DNA from: Salvelinus alpinus
Lineage: Eukaryota > Chordata > Actinopteri > Salmoniformes > Salmonidae
Direction: 5' to 3'
DNA: 64,000 bases
Assembly (NCBI RefSeq): GCF_045679555.1
Contig: NC_092122.1
Coordinates: forward strand, 13,319,043 to 13,383,042
Shown: positions 22,719 to 33,060 of the stretch, in pieces
How positions within the stretch are numbered: the stretch's first letter is position 1
How the letters are laid out: each line of letters begins with the position of its first letter
Notes under the pieces: model-generated
What the model was told of the DNA's origin: nothing
Seen by the model: the letters and a program-made list of their open reading frames with translations, nothing else
Database searches by the model: none
Made by a program: the position numbers and the translations under genes

Positions 22719-23843
22719 TTGCAAAAATCACTGAAGCTGGAGACTTATATCTCCCTCTCTAACTTTAAGCATCAGCTGTCAGAGCAGCTTACCGATCACT
22801 GTACCTATACACAGCCAATCTGTAAATTGGCTACTACCTCATCCCCATATTGTTATTTATCTTCTTGCTCTTTTGCACCCCAGTATCTCTACTTGCACAT
22901 CATCATCTGCACACCTATCACTCCAGTGTTAATGCTACATTGTAATTATTTCGCCTCTATGGCCTATTTATTGCCTTACCTCCCTAATCTTGTAGCGGGT
23001 TTCTTATGTAGCTCCAGCTTCGCAATTCAACAGCTCAGACACAAGAGGTATGTGGCAGGGTCTACAGTCTACACGGATTACAAAAAGAAAACCAGCCCCG
23101 TCGCGGACCAGGATGTCTTGCTCCCAGACAGACTAAATAACTTTTTTGCTCGCTTTGAGGACAATACAGTGCCACTGACACGGGCCGCTACCAAAACCTG
23201 CGGGCTCTCCTTCACTGCAGCCGAGGTGAGTAAAACATTTAAACGTGTTAACCCTCGCAAGGCTGCAGGCCCAGACGGCATTCCCAGCCGCGTCCTCAGA
23301 GCATGCGCAGACCAGCTGGCTGGTGTGTTTACGGACATATTCAATCAATCCTTATCCCAGTCTGCTGTTCCCACATGCTTCAAGAGGGCCACCATTGTTC
23401 CTGTTCCCAAGAAAGCTAAGGTAACTGAGCTAAACGACTACCGCCCCGTAGCACTCACTTCCGTCATCATGAAGTGCTTTGAGAGACTAGTCAAGGACCA
23501 TATCACCTCCACCCTACCTGACATCCTAGACCCACTCCAATTTGCTTACCGACCCAATAGGTCCACAGACGACGCAATCGCAACCACACTGCACACTGCC
23601 CTAACCCATCTGGACAAGAGGAATACCTATGTGAGAATGCTGTTCATCGACCTAGCCAAGGCTTTTGACTCTGTCAATCACCGCATTCTTATTGGCAGAC
23701 TCAATAGCCTTGGTTTCTCAAATGACTGCCTCGCCTGGTTCACCAACTACTTCTCAGATAGAGTTCAGTGTGTCAATTCAGAGGGCCTGTTGTCCGGATC
23801 TCTGGCAGGCTCTATGGGGGTGCTCTGGACGGTTCTGACTTAG
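22719..23843 (+). pseudogene. Chimeric LINE frame, array unit 2
   Basis: Same 374-residue arrangement as unit 1, with two amino-acid differences: R for P in VPLTRAATKT, and T for K in AGVFTDIFN. It ends at the same L2-derived stop. Confidence 0.85.
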
Positions 23844-24317
23844 AATATGTGGACAACTACAAATAGCTAGGTGTCTGGTTAGAGTGTAAACTCTCCTTAC
23901 AAAGCTTCCTTCACTCATGCTGCCAAACATACCCTCGTAAAACTGACTATCCTACCAATCCTTGACTTCGGCGATGTCATTTACAAAATAGTCTCCAACA
24001 CTCTACTCAGCAAACTGGATGTATATCACAGTGCCATCCGTTTTGTCACCAAAGCCCCATATACTACCCACCACTGCGACCTGTATGCTCTCGGTGGCTG
24101 GCACTCGCTACTTATTCATCGCCAAACCCACTGGCTCCAGGTAATCTATAAGTCTTTGCTAGGTAAAGCACCACTTTATCTCAGCTCACTGGTCACCATT
24201 GCAGCACCCAACCTTAGCACGCGCTCCAGCAGGTATATTTCACTGGCCATCCCCAAAGCCAACACTTCCTTTGGCCGCCTCTCCTTATAGTTCTCTGCTG
24301 CCAATGACTGGAACGAA

Positions 24318-26189
24318 TTGCAAAAATCACTGAAGCTGGAGACTTATATCTCCCTCTCTAACTTTAAGCATCAGCTGTCAGAGCAGCTTACCGATCACTG
24401 TACCTATACACAGCCAATCTGTAAATTGGCTACTACCTCATCCCCATATTGTTATTTATCTTCTTGCTCTTTTGCACCCCAGTATCTCTACTTGCACATC
24501 ATCATCTGCACACCTATCACTCCAGTGTTAATGCTACATTGTAATTATTTCGCCTCTATGGCCTATTTATTGCCTTACCTCCCTAATCTTGTAGCGGGTT
24601 TCTTATGTAGCTCCAGCTTCGCAATTCAACAGCTCAGACACAAGAGGTATGTGGCAGGGTCTACAGTCTACACGGATTACAAAAAGAAAACCAGCCCCGT
24701 CGCGGACCAGGATGTCTTGCTCCCAGACAGACTAAATAACTTTTTTGCTCGCTTTGAGGACAATACAGTGCCACTGACACGGCCCGCTACCAAAACCTGC
24801 GGGCTCTCCTTCACTGCAGCCGAGGTGAGTAAAACATTTAAACGTGTTAACCCTCGCAAGGCTGCAGGCCCAGACGGCATTCCCAGCCGCGTCCTCAGAG
24901 CATGCGCAGACCAGCTGGCTGGTGTGTTTAAGGACATATTCAATCAATCCTTATCCCAGTCTGCTGTTCCCACATGCTTCAAGAGGGCCACCATTGTTCC
25001 TGTTCCCAAGAAAGCTAAGGTAACTGAGCTAAACGACTACCGCCCCGTAGCACTCACTTCCGTCATCATGAAGTGCTTTGAGAGACTAGTCAAGGACCAT
25101 ATCACCTCCACCCTACCTGACATCCTAGACCCACTCCAATTTGCTTACCGACCCAATAGGTCCACAGACGACGCAATCGCAACCACACTGCACACTGCCC
25201 TAACCCATCTGGACAAGAGGAATACCTATGTGAGAATGCTGTTCATCGACTACAGCTCAGCATTTAACACCATAGTACCCTCCAAACTCGTCATCAAGCT
25301 CGAGACCCTGGGTCTCGACCCCGCCCTGTGCAACTGGGTCCTGGACTTCCTGATGGGCCGCCCCCAGGTGGTGAGGGTAGGTAACAACATCTCCACCCCG
25401 CTGATCCTCAACACTGGGGCCCCACAAGGGTGCGTTCTGAGCCCTCTCTTGTACTCCCTGTTCACCCACGACTGCGTGGCCATGCACGCCTCCAACTCAA
25501 TCATCAAGTTTGCGGACGACACTACAGTGGTAGGCTTGATTACCAACAACGACGAGACGGCCTACAGGGAGGAGGTGAGGGCCCTCGGAGTGTGGTGTCA
25601 GGAAAATAACCTCACACTCAACGTCAACAAAACAAAGGAGATGATTGTGGACTTCAGGAAACAGCACCCCCCTATCCACATCGACGGGACAGTAGTGGAG
25701 AAGGTGGAAAGTTTTAAGTTCCTCGGTGTACACATCACGGACAAACTGAATTGGTCCACCCACACAGACAGCGTTGTGAAGAAGGCGCAGCAGCGCCTCT
25801 TCAACCTCAGGAGGCTGAAGAAATTCGGCTTGTCACCAAAAGCACTCACAAACTTCTACAGATGCACAATCGAGAGCATCCTGTCGGGCTGTATCACCGC
25901 CTGGTACGGCAACTGCTCCGCCCACAACCGTAAGGCTCTCCAGAGGGTAGTGAGGTCTACACAACGCATCACCGGGGGCAAACTACCTGCCCTCCAGAAC
26001 ACCTACACCACCCGATGTCACAGGAAGGCCATAAAGATCATCAAGGACAACAACCACCCGAGCCACTGCCTGTTCACCCCGCTATCATCCAGAAGGCGAG
26101 GTCAGTACAGGTGCATCAAAGCAGGGACCGAGAGACTGAAAAACAGCTTCTATCTCAAGGCCATCAGACTGTTAAACAGCCACCACTAA
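24318..26189 (+). CDS. Rex1/Babar LINE reverse transcriptase, 5'-truncated, with an L2-like N-terminal extension
   Basis: 623-residue open frame, the longest in the window. Residues 1 to about 95 are the L2-like LINE C-terminus; the rest is Rex1: a spacer (MWQGLQ region, shifted), fingers ([13 protein letters not shown]), motif [12 protein letters not shown], motif [19 protein letters not shown], motif [12 protein letters not shown] (25509-25520), and the downstream [13 protein letters not shown] and [11 protein letters not shown] blocks to RLLNSHH. All RT catalytic residues (FID, FADD) are present. The endonuclease half is missing, so the copy cannot move by itself. Rex1 copies this open are usually young. 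Confidence 0.9.
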   Translation: MQKSLKLETYISLSNFKHQLSEQLTDHCTYTQPICKLATTSSPYCYLSSCSFAPQYLYLHIIICTPITPVLMLHCNYFASMAYLLPYLPNLVAGFLCSSSFAIQQLRHKRYVAGSTVYTDYKKKTSPVADQDVLLPDRLNNFFARFEDNTVPLTRPATKTCGLSFTAAEVSKTFKRVNPRKAAGPDGIPSRVLRACADQLAGVFKDIFNQSLSQSAVPTCFKRATIVPVPKKAKVTELNDYRPVALTSVIMKCFERLVKDHITSTLPDILDPLQFAYRPNRSTDDAIATTLHTALTHLDKRNTYVRMLFIDYSSAFNTIVPSKLVIKLETLGLDPALCNWVLDFLMGRPQVVRVGNNISTPLILNTGAPQGCVLSPLLYSLFTHDCVAMHASNSIIKFADDTTVVGLITNNDETAYREEVRALGVWCQENNLTLNVNKTKEMIVDFRKQHPPIHIDGTVVEKVESFKFLGVHITDKLNWSTHTDSVVKKAQQRLFNLRRLKKFGLSPKALTNFYRCTIESILSGCITAWYGNCSAHNRKALQRVVRSTQRITGGKLPALQNTYTTRCHRKAIKIIKDNNHPSHCLFTPLSSRRRGQYRCIKAGTERLKNSFYLKAIRLLNSHH

Positions 26190-27226
26190 CATTTAGTGGC
26201 CGCTGCCAACATACTGACTCAACTCTAGCCACTTTAATAATGGGAATTGATGGAAATTATGTAAAAATGTATCACTAGCCACTTTAAACAATGCCACTTA
26301 ATATAATGTTTACATACCCTACATTACTCATCTCATATGTATATGTATATACTGTACTGTATATCATCTACTGCATCTTGCCATCTTTATGTAATACATG
26401 TATCACTAGCCACTTTAAACTATGCCACTTTATGTTTACATACCCTACATTACTCATCTCATATGTATAGACTGTACACTATACCATCTACTGCATCTTG
26501 CCTATGCCGTTCTGTACCATCACTCATTCATATATCTTTATGTACATATTCTTTATCCCTTTACACTTGTGTGTATAAGGTAGTAGTTGTGGAATTGTTA
26601 GGTTAGATTACTTGTTGGTTATTACTGCATTGTCGGAACTAGAAGCACAAGCATTTCGCTACACTCGCATTAACATCTGCTAACCATGTGTATATGACAA
26701 ATAAAATTTGATTTGATGTACCACAGGAGAACCAAGAAATGAAGAGCAACACCACGGCTGTCTTTTAGGCTTTTATGTTGATCTGCAATAGTATTGTGAA
26801 AAGACAGGACAGGAACACATCAGTCTCCAATGCACCATCTGACAAGTTGTTCTTTCTCTCTCAGTGTTTTCTCGGACTGAGGAGAACGGGAGCTACGGGC
26901 AGTACCGGGGTGCTAGTAGGCGACACAAGCACCCAGATGAAATAAAATACATTTAATGAAACAAAACCTGAAGATGTTAACATCATTCAGCTACTGCAGC
27001 TGCCTACCTAACATCAACAGACAGCACCAGTAGCGTAACAATTAAAAATAGACACCAAAAGTAAAGTTCCTGGCGATCATAGCGATCTGACTCCCCCCTT
27101 CTGTCTGAACTTGGAATATTCCTGTTCGCGGGCTTTGGCCACTGACCCTCAACCTGGTTGTTCTGTTCTGCGTTGTGTACTATTCTAATAATTTGAAGTT
27201 TGATGGAATAACCATTTTAACTCTAC
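26190..27226 (+). other. Rex1 3' UTR (to about 26715) and an unidentified 500-bp piece
   Basis: 26190-26715 is the Rex1 3' UTR with its internally repeated CACTAGCCACTTTAAA.AATGCCACTT blocks and the AATAAAATTTGATTTGAT tail. 26716-27226 is not L2 or Rex1 as far as I can tell; it holds an inexact AATAAAATACATTTAATG near 26943 and no long frame. Confidence 0.7.
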
Positions 27227-27418
27227 TACATTTGCACACACTGTACATCGATTTTTTATTTTGTGTTATTGACTGTACGTTTGTTTATGTGTAACTCTGT
27301 GTTGTTGTTTTTGTCGCACTGCTTTGCTTTATCTTGGCCAGGTCGCAGTTGTAAAGGAGAACTTCTTCTCAACTGGCCTACCTGGTTAAATAAAGGTGAA
27401 ATTAAAAAATTAAAAAAT

Positions 27419-27661
27419 GTTTTTCAACAGGAGAATGACCCAAAACACACCTCCAGGCTGTGTAAGGGCTATTTGCCTGAGAAGGAGAGTGATGGAGTGC
27501 TGCATCAGATGACCTGGCCTCCACAATCACCCGACCTCAACCCAATTGAGATGGTTTGGTATTTGGATTTCAGAGTGAAGGAAAAGCAGCCAACAAGTGC
27601 TCAGCATATGTGGGAACTCCGTCAAGACTGTTGGAAAATCATTCCTCATGAAACTGGTTGA
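27419..27661 (+). pseudogene. Tc1 transposase, C-terminal part
   Basis: Continues the element at 16872: FQQENDPKHTSRLCKGYL (second catalytic block, QQDNDPKH in active relatives, here E for D) and [18 protein letters not shown] (third block). It ends in a stop after IPHETG, followed by a remnant of the last helix in another frame. Separated from its N-terminal half by the LINE complex. Confidence 0.9.
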
Positions 27662-27805
27662 GAGAATGCCAAGAGTGTTCAAAGCTGTCATCAAGGCAAA
27701 GGGTGGCTACTTTGAAGAATCTAAAATATATTTAGATTTGTTTAACACTTTTTTGGTTACTACATGATTCCATATGTGTTATTGCATAGTTTTGATGTCT
27801 TCACT

Positions 27806-28167
27806 TGTCACGGCTGTTGAAGGATGAGGACCAAGGTGCAGCATGGTGAGCGTACATTTTACTTAATTTAAGAATGACGCCGACAAAAAACAATAAACCA
27901 TACAAAAACAAACCAAGAAGCTAAAGGCTATAGTACCAACAAACAAAGACAACTTCCCACAAAGAACGGTGGGGGAAAAAGTTACCTAAGTATGGTTCCC
28001 AATCAGAGACAACGATAGACAGCTGTCCCTAATTGAGAACCATACCCGGCCAAAACATAGAAATAGAAAATCATAGAAACACAAAACATAGAATGCCTAC
28101 CCCAACTCACACCCTGACCAAACCAAAATAGAGACATAAAAAGGATCTCTAAGGTCAATGCGTGACA
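27806..28167 (-). mobile_element. Solo LTR, TGTCACG...CGTGACA family, reverse orientation
   Basis: 362 bp ending TGTCACG/CGTGACA and flanked by an exact 5-bp repeat TCACT (27801-27805, 28168-28172). It interrupts the right arm of the Tc1 element. Read on the minus strand it shares the AATCAGAG/TGGTTCTCAATT motifs of the copies at 12409 and 34955. Fossil, one LTR only. Confidence 0.72.
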
Positions 28168-28241
28168 TCACTACTATTCTACAATGTAGAAAATAGTAAA
28201 AATAAAGTGAGTAGGTGTGTCCAAACTTTTGACTGGTACTG

Positions 28242-29382
28242 TCCATGTAGCCTCATATAGTATTAGGCCCAACAGTGTGTTTGTGAAGAAGGCTGAAAAA
28301 AGTTGTAGCCCTAGCTCCTTATGAAATTCATTCTTACTCTTAATTTTTAAGGTGATGACTGCACTTTACTTCTCAACACCATACCACAATGAATGTAAGT
28401 CCACATGTCAAAGGAAAATGATGACCTCATGGGGGATTGGAATACATCACTAGTGGTTAGAAGTAACAGTGTTGGTTATGTTTCCAACTGCCTCTAAAGA
28501 AATGTGTATTTAATGTTCAAGCACTCTTACTGGGTGGTTCAATTCCGATGACAATAAGGCGTGTTGTTATTGGCCCCACTTGCAGATAGGGGGCGATCAC
28601 GAACGTCACGTCTCCCCAGTATGAAAATGTGACGCAAGGCTAGGTCACGTTCTGAATACTGTATTCTATTTTTATATTGTACAATGTGTACAAGTTTGCT
28701 GTACATTCCTGATTTATACATGTGTGGATATTTGGTACCTGTTAGGGATTGAGTGGCTTTCTGGGATGTGCTTTGGTATATGATTGCTGTGTATAAGTGT
28801 TAGCTAGCATGCACCGATGTAATGGTCACATAAATTCACTGCTAACACAGTGGTTTACATGCTACAGATTTTACCATCAACATCATTAAGCCCTGCACAA
28901 CTAACGTGCTATTTCCTATTTAATCACATATAATAAGTAACGTTCAATTGGGACCACTGGATGGGGTGATTTCTTTGAATTTAACACAACGCAAGGAGAG
29001 TATGATTAATCTCTGTTACACAAGTGCTAGGCATTTTATCATTGTGAGCTAATTGTCCAGACACATTTTTAATGTGGTGCAGCTAATTTGAGTATCAAAA
29101 TGTGCTGGTGGACTTCTGGTAAGGATGTTTTAGTGAAAAAGTGTTGGAGCCGTCCAACATCGTGGACAATTTTAATTGGGCGAGACTGAATTTGTTATCG
29201 GATATAATTATCTGCCCAGCTGGCTGTCATCAGCATCGACCGAGGTGAAGACAGTTTCAAATTGGATATTCAACGAATATTCACGCTTTCAAACCTCAAT
29301 AGCTTTCAAACCACTTGAGTCACAGACTCCAAATAAGTGTCATTATGTTGGAAAAATTTCACACATTGCACAGGTCTTATTT
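28242..29382. other. Intergenic, nothing recognised
   Basis: No long frame or known repeat. At 29195-29290, GAGGTGAAGACAGTTTCAAATTGGATATTC is an inverted partial match of 34478-34525, a short dispersed repeat. Confidence 0.5.
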
Positions 29383-30062
29383 TCACGATTTGGACATGAA
29401 CTCTTTAGTCTTCATTCCTAGGCACAGCACATGGAACCATCGTTGGCATGCAAAACATTCAATCTAAAACAAAACAAAGCGTGACACGTTATAAATAATA
29501 TCAAATATCAATACAGTATGACGAATTAGCCATCCATTGTGTTGTATGATAAATTGTCTTACATGCCATCACTGTTGTCAAAAGATTATAAACATGTTAA
29601 ATAAAATTACTAACCCAGTCAGTCTTTGGGTCACATCCAGGTTCTTTATCAGTGGCACACATGAAGCAGTTGTTGGTTTTGTTGAACTCTGAAATCATAG
29701 GCATGAACTGAACATACGGCTGTCCCACACAAATACATAAAAAGAAAGAATTTACATTAACTTTGAATTAAATATCATTACATACCAGACATTTTTAGTA
29801 TATCCTCAGCCATTTCTTTTTGCAGTTGCTCCATGTGTTTTTGTGAAGGTTCTATATCAATTTGGGAGGGGATGTTGGGGAAGTTCTGTGCAACTTCCTT
29901 GGCCATCTACACCCCAATTCTTTTTGACCTAATTGTCACATAACAGCTAACCATTCATTATTGAAAATATAACTATCAAACATGCATTACAAAAACCCCG
30001 CAGGGGAAAGTGTCCTGCTGCATGGTGTGAGTTATTTCCCCTCCTTTCCACTTTATGTCCAC
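29383..30062 (-). CDS. Ulp1/SENP-like (C48) cysteine protease C-terminus plus PHD-like zinc finger
   Basis: Four exons I read on the minus strand: 29982-30062, 29786-29906, 29615-29688, 29383-29463. Phases agree with no internal stop; all have GT donors and AG acceptors. Exon 1 carries MQQDTFPCGVFVMH, the Gln...Cys-Gly active-site block of Ulp1-type SUMO/ubiquitin-like proteases (Cys codon 30000-30002). Then FPNIPSQIDIEPSQ and HMEQLQKEMAEDIL, then CFMC-x16-CFAC-x4-H-x2-C, a PHD-like pattern; the last metal pair is missing before the stop at 29383-29385. The upstream His/Asp region of the protease was not found. C48 plus PHD occurs in fish DNA transposons (KDZ/Zisupton-like, from memory) and in genes derived from them; it could be a relic of either. 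The start is unknown. Confidence 0.62.
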
Positions 30063-30618
30063 CTAGTCGTCTTTTCCATGGCAGGATCTTCTCATTTTGA
30101 AGTATTCTCTTTATGTAAACACAATGGAATTCTGATGAGTTATCGGCAAATTAATACACAGGCCAAAACTGTATGCTGATTTCCTTATCACTATAATCTG
30201 GTAGAGGTAATTTCCTTCATGCCCCATTCTACACACAGCCTAAATTATAGGCACTGAACCATTTACATGAGAATAATAAAAGTAGCATATAGGATCCAAC
30301 CCTATCACAGAGTGAATAAATGTAGTGTTTGTAGACTTTAAGAAAAAAATATTAAGTGACAGTTTCATCAGTACGTGCTTAAAGAAAGTCATATCACAAA
30401 GATCACAGATGACAGTGCCCATCAAGTCTATGACAATAGAGAATGAATTGTAAGCACCAAAGTGTGTTTGTCAAAATAATATCTGAAAATGTCAGTGGTT
30501 GAACATAATACTTCTATTTGCAATAGCAATTTATGATATATGCAGTTGAGGAATATTCCATGTATCAACATTACATGTAGGACGGACATAAAACATTCCC
30601 ACATACAGTAAACACATA
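30063..30618. other. No feature supported
   Basis: Region upstream of the C48-PHD exons. Further exons of that gene may lie here, but none has a motif I can defend. Confidence 0.4.
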
Positions 30619-31144
30619 CAGTTGAAGTCGGAGGTTTACATACAGCTTAGCCAAATAGATTTAAACTCAGTTTTTCACAATTCCTGACATTTAATCCTAG
30701 TAAAAATCAGTCAGTTAGGATCACCACTTTATTTTAAGAATGTGAAATGTCAGAATAATAGTAGAGAGAATTATTTATTTAAGCTTTTATTGCTTTCATC
30801 ACATTCCCACTCAGAAGTTTACATACACTCAATTAGTATTTGGTAGCATTGCCTTTAAACTGTTTAACTTGGGTCAAACGTTTTAGGTAGCCTTCCACAA
30901 GCTTCCCACAATAAGTTGGGTGAATTTTGGCCCATTCCTCCTGACAGAGCTGGTGTAACCGAGTCAGGTTTGTAGGTCTCCTCTCTCGCTCACGCTTTTT
31001 CAGTTCTGCCCACATATTTTCTATAGGATTGAGGTCAAGGCTTTGTGATGGCCACTCCAATACCTTGACTTTGTTGTCCTTAAGCCATTTTGCCACAACT
31101 TTGGAAGTATGCTTGGGGTCATTGTCCATTTGGAAGACCGTTTG
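30619..31144 (-). mobile_element. Sleeping Beauty-type Tc1, 3' half only
   Basis: Terminus CAGTTGAAGTCGGAGGTTTACATAC at 30619 after TA, with the inner direct repeat AGAAGTTTACATACACTCAA at about 30812 (IR/DR structure). On the minus strand 31129-30833 encodes [19 protein letters not shown] and the third DDE block ([16 protein letters not shown]) to the normal end GNATKY. Cut at about 31144 by an hAT insertion; the other half was not found. Confidence 0.92.
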
Positions 31145-32165
31145 CAGGGGTGGAAAGAGTACTGTAAAATCCTACTCAAGTAGTAGTAGTGTTACTTTAA
31201 TGAAATTGTAATCAAGTAGAAGTAAAAGTACTGGTGTAAAAAACTACTCAAGTAACAGTAAAAAGTACCACATTTAAAAAGTACTCAGAGTAAGAGTTAA
31301 TTCTAAATAATTTGCTATTTAAATTTTGATGGTTATTATTATTCTCCTTTTACAAGAATGGAAGTTCATGTGAAAAGGGTGTGGCAAATGTTCCAGAAAT
31401 TAACCAACAAGATAAGATCCAGCACAGCTGATTTTAATATTAAATCTTCAACTTCACATACACAAATGTTCAAAGGAATGTTCAAAAGGCATATTTTTTT
31501 GTGGAACTACCTATCGAACACTTAACTCACTTCACTTCTCTCTGAATTTGCCATTCAGTTTCAGTATGAGCTGATTTTCTAAGTTAGTGTCACGGATCCC
31601 TCCGGAACTTTCATCACGCACACTGGTCCCCTATTCCCACTGATTAGTACTTGTATATATGTGCCCTTTGATATCCATGGTCTTGTCGAACTATTGTTCC
31701 CATGTCCGATGGTGGTGTTTATTTTTTTATTTTACCTTTATTTAACTAGGCAAGTCAGTTAAGAACAAATTCTTATTTTTAATGACGGCCTAGGGACAGT
31801 GGGATAACTGCCTGTGCGTTAGTGCAGCTGTTATGCTGCGTGCTATATATATTGTGCATTACAGGTATCGTCCCGTGTCGGTCAATGAAGTTTACCCTCG
31901 CTCTTTTTGTTTGGGTGCAGCCCAGTGCTTTTGTATATGTGTTTGTTTTGGGTGTATTAAAAACCCCTATTGTGTATTCCTGCGCCTGTCTCCAAAATCC
32001 TTTATACCAGCGTGACAGTTAATTGAGTCTATCCTGGCTCGCTTTGCAGTGAAGAGTAGTCCAGCACAGATAAAAAGACGCTCACAGGCGGCAGATGCAG
32101 CCAGGCCTGTGTTGAGTTTGAGGGACAACTTCTTTATGTACAGAAACAAATGAAGTAAATCCATT
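31145..32165 (-). mobile_element. hAT-like transposon fragment
   Basis: Left end CAGGGGTGGAAAGAGTACTG with ACTCAAGTAG repeats typical of a fish hAT family. Preceding 8 bp ACCGTTTG would be the target duplication, but I did not find its partner. On the minus strand near 32130-32040 LAASAACERLFICAGLLF matches the hAT dimerisation (hATC) signature. An LTR is inserted at 31588-32017 and the far end is lost next to an L2-like fragment. Confidence 0.75.
31588..32017 (+). mobile_element. Solo LTR, TGTCACG...CGTGACA family, in hAT
   Basis: 430 bp, TGTCACGG to CGTGACA, flanked by GTTAG and GTTAA (imperfect 5-bp repeat). At about 31725-31812 it carries a fragment of another repeat (AACTAGGCAAGTCAGTTAAG... 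GACGGCCTAGG), itself probably a SINE insertion. Fossil. Confidence 0.62.
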
Positions 32166-32189
32166 TTGTCCGATGGACTAGTAAGATAC

Positions 32190-33060
32190 CCATCCAGCTC
32201 CCCTGAACCTTCTAATCTTACTTCTCCTGTCTTATCCAGTGTCCTGTGTGAATTTAAGTATGCTCTCTCTAATTCTCTCCTTCTCTCTTTCTTTCTCTCT
32301 CTCAGAGAACCTGAGCCCTAGGACCATACGTCAGGACTACCGGGCATGATGACTCCTTGCTGTCCCCAGTCCACCTGGCCTTGCTGCTGTTCCAGTTTCA
32401 ACTGTTCTGTTATGGAACCCCTACCTGTCCCAGACCTGCTGCTTTCAACTCTTAATGATCGGCTATGAAAAGCCAACTGACATTTATTCCTGATTATTAT
32501 TTGACCATGCTTGTCATTTATGAACATTTTGAAAATCTTGGCTCTCTCTAATTCTCTCCTTCTCTCTTTCTTTCTCTCTCTCGGAGGACCTGAGCCCTAG
32601 GACCATACGTCAGGACTACCGGGCATGATGACTCCTTGGTGTCCCCAGTCCACCTGGCCTTGCTGCTATTCCAGTTTCAACTGTTCTGCCTGCGGTTATG
32701 GAACCCCTACCTGTCCCAGACCTGCTGCTTTCAACTCTTAATGATCAGCTATGAAAAGCCAACTGACATTTATTCCTGATTATTATTTGACCATGCTTAT
32801 CACTTATGAACATTTTGAACATCTTGGCCATGTTCTGTTATAATCTCCACCCGGCACAGCCAGAAGAGGACTGGCCACCCCTCATAGCCTGGTTCCTCTC
32901 TAGGTTTCTTCCTAGGTTTGGCCTTTCTAGGGAGTTTTTCCTAGCCACCGTGCTTCTACACCTGCATTGCTTGCTGTTTGGGGTTTTAGGCTGGGTTTCT
33001 GTACAGCACTTCGAGATATTAGCTGATGTACGAAGGGCTATATAAAATAAACTTGATTTG
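32190..33060 (+). mobile_element. L2-like LINE 3' end
   Basis: 3' UTR of the same LINE family as 50038-52630: GAGGACCTGAGCCCTAGGACC, GGCTATGAAAAGCCAACTGACATTTA, CTAGGTTTCTTCCTAGGTTTGG, ending in GCACTTCGAGATATTAGCTG and ATAAACTTGATTTGATTAA. No coding part remains. Confidence 0.85.
32262..32819 (+). repeat. 279-bp tandem duplication in the L2-like 3' UTR
   Basis: GCTCTCTCTAATTCTCTCC starts at 32262 and again at 32541; the 279-bp blocks match closely, with a short indel near 32412 (CTGCCTGCGG present only in the second). Confidence 0.85.

Larger units (their letters stand above)
20445..25250 (+). repeat. Three tandem copies of a 1599-bp L2-Rex1 chimeric unit
   Basis: Units start at 20445, 22044 and 23643; the last ends where TTCATCGAC recurs at 25242-25250. 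Each unit is about 948 bp of L2-like LINE from RT motif A onward plus about 651 bp of Rex1 up to its own motif A. Units are nearly identical: I noted five single-base differences among the three, for example CAAAGCCTC vs CAAAGCCCC, TTTAAGGAC vs TTTACGGAC, GACGATGCA vs GACGACGCA. The junction 9-mer TTCATCGAC is shared by both LINEs; one base before and one base after, they differ. Confidence 0.95.
17851..27418 (+). mobile_element. L2-like LINE, interrupted near its 3' end by Rex1
   Basis: Begins TTTACTTCCAAGATGGCGTAACAG, a LINE 5' end I know from salmonids, followed by about 800 bp of 5' UTR, an endonuclease region (18870-19514), a broken RT region (20106-20645) and a C-terminal region to about 21392. 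The 3' tail is found 6 kb on, at about 27227-27418 (TTGCACACACTGTACATCG ... TTAAATAAAGGTGAAATTAA). The gap is Rex1 sequence, the tandem array and about 500 bp that I cannot identify (26716-27226). Confidence 0.85.
16872..28241 (+). mobile_element. Tc1-like transposon split by an L2/Rex1 LINE complex and a solo LTR
   Basis: Left terminus CACTACCAGTCAAAAGTTTGG (16872), right terminus CCAAACTTTTGACTGGTACTG (ends 28241), inverted repeats of one Tc1 family. The left half runs to about 17850, the right half resumes at about 27419 with GTTTTTCAACAGGAGAATGACCC. Everything between is later insertion. The left half also lacks about 100 bp of transposase gene before ACACTGTCTGTG (17772). Confidence 0.88.

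Noticed and set aside
21120-23843. The two 374-residue frames as a novel gene family.
   Set aside because: They are tandem LINE chimeras (L2-like C-terminus, Rex1 RT fingers, L2-like motif A) without a complete RT.
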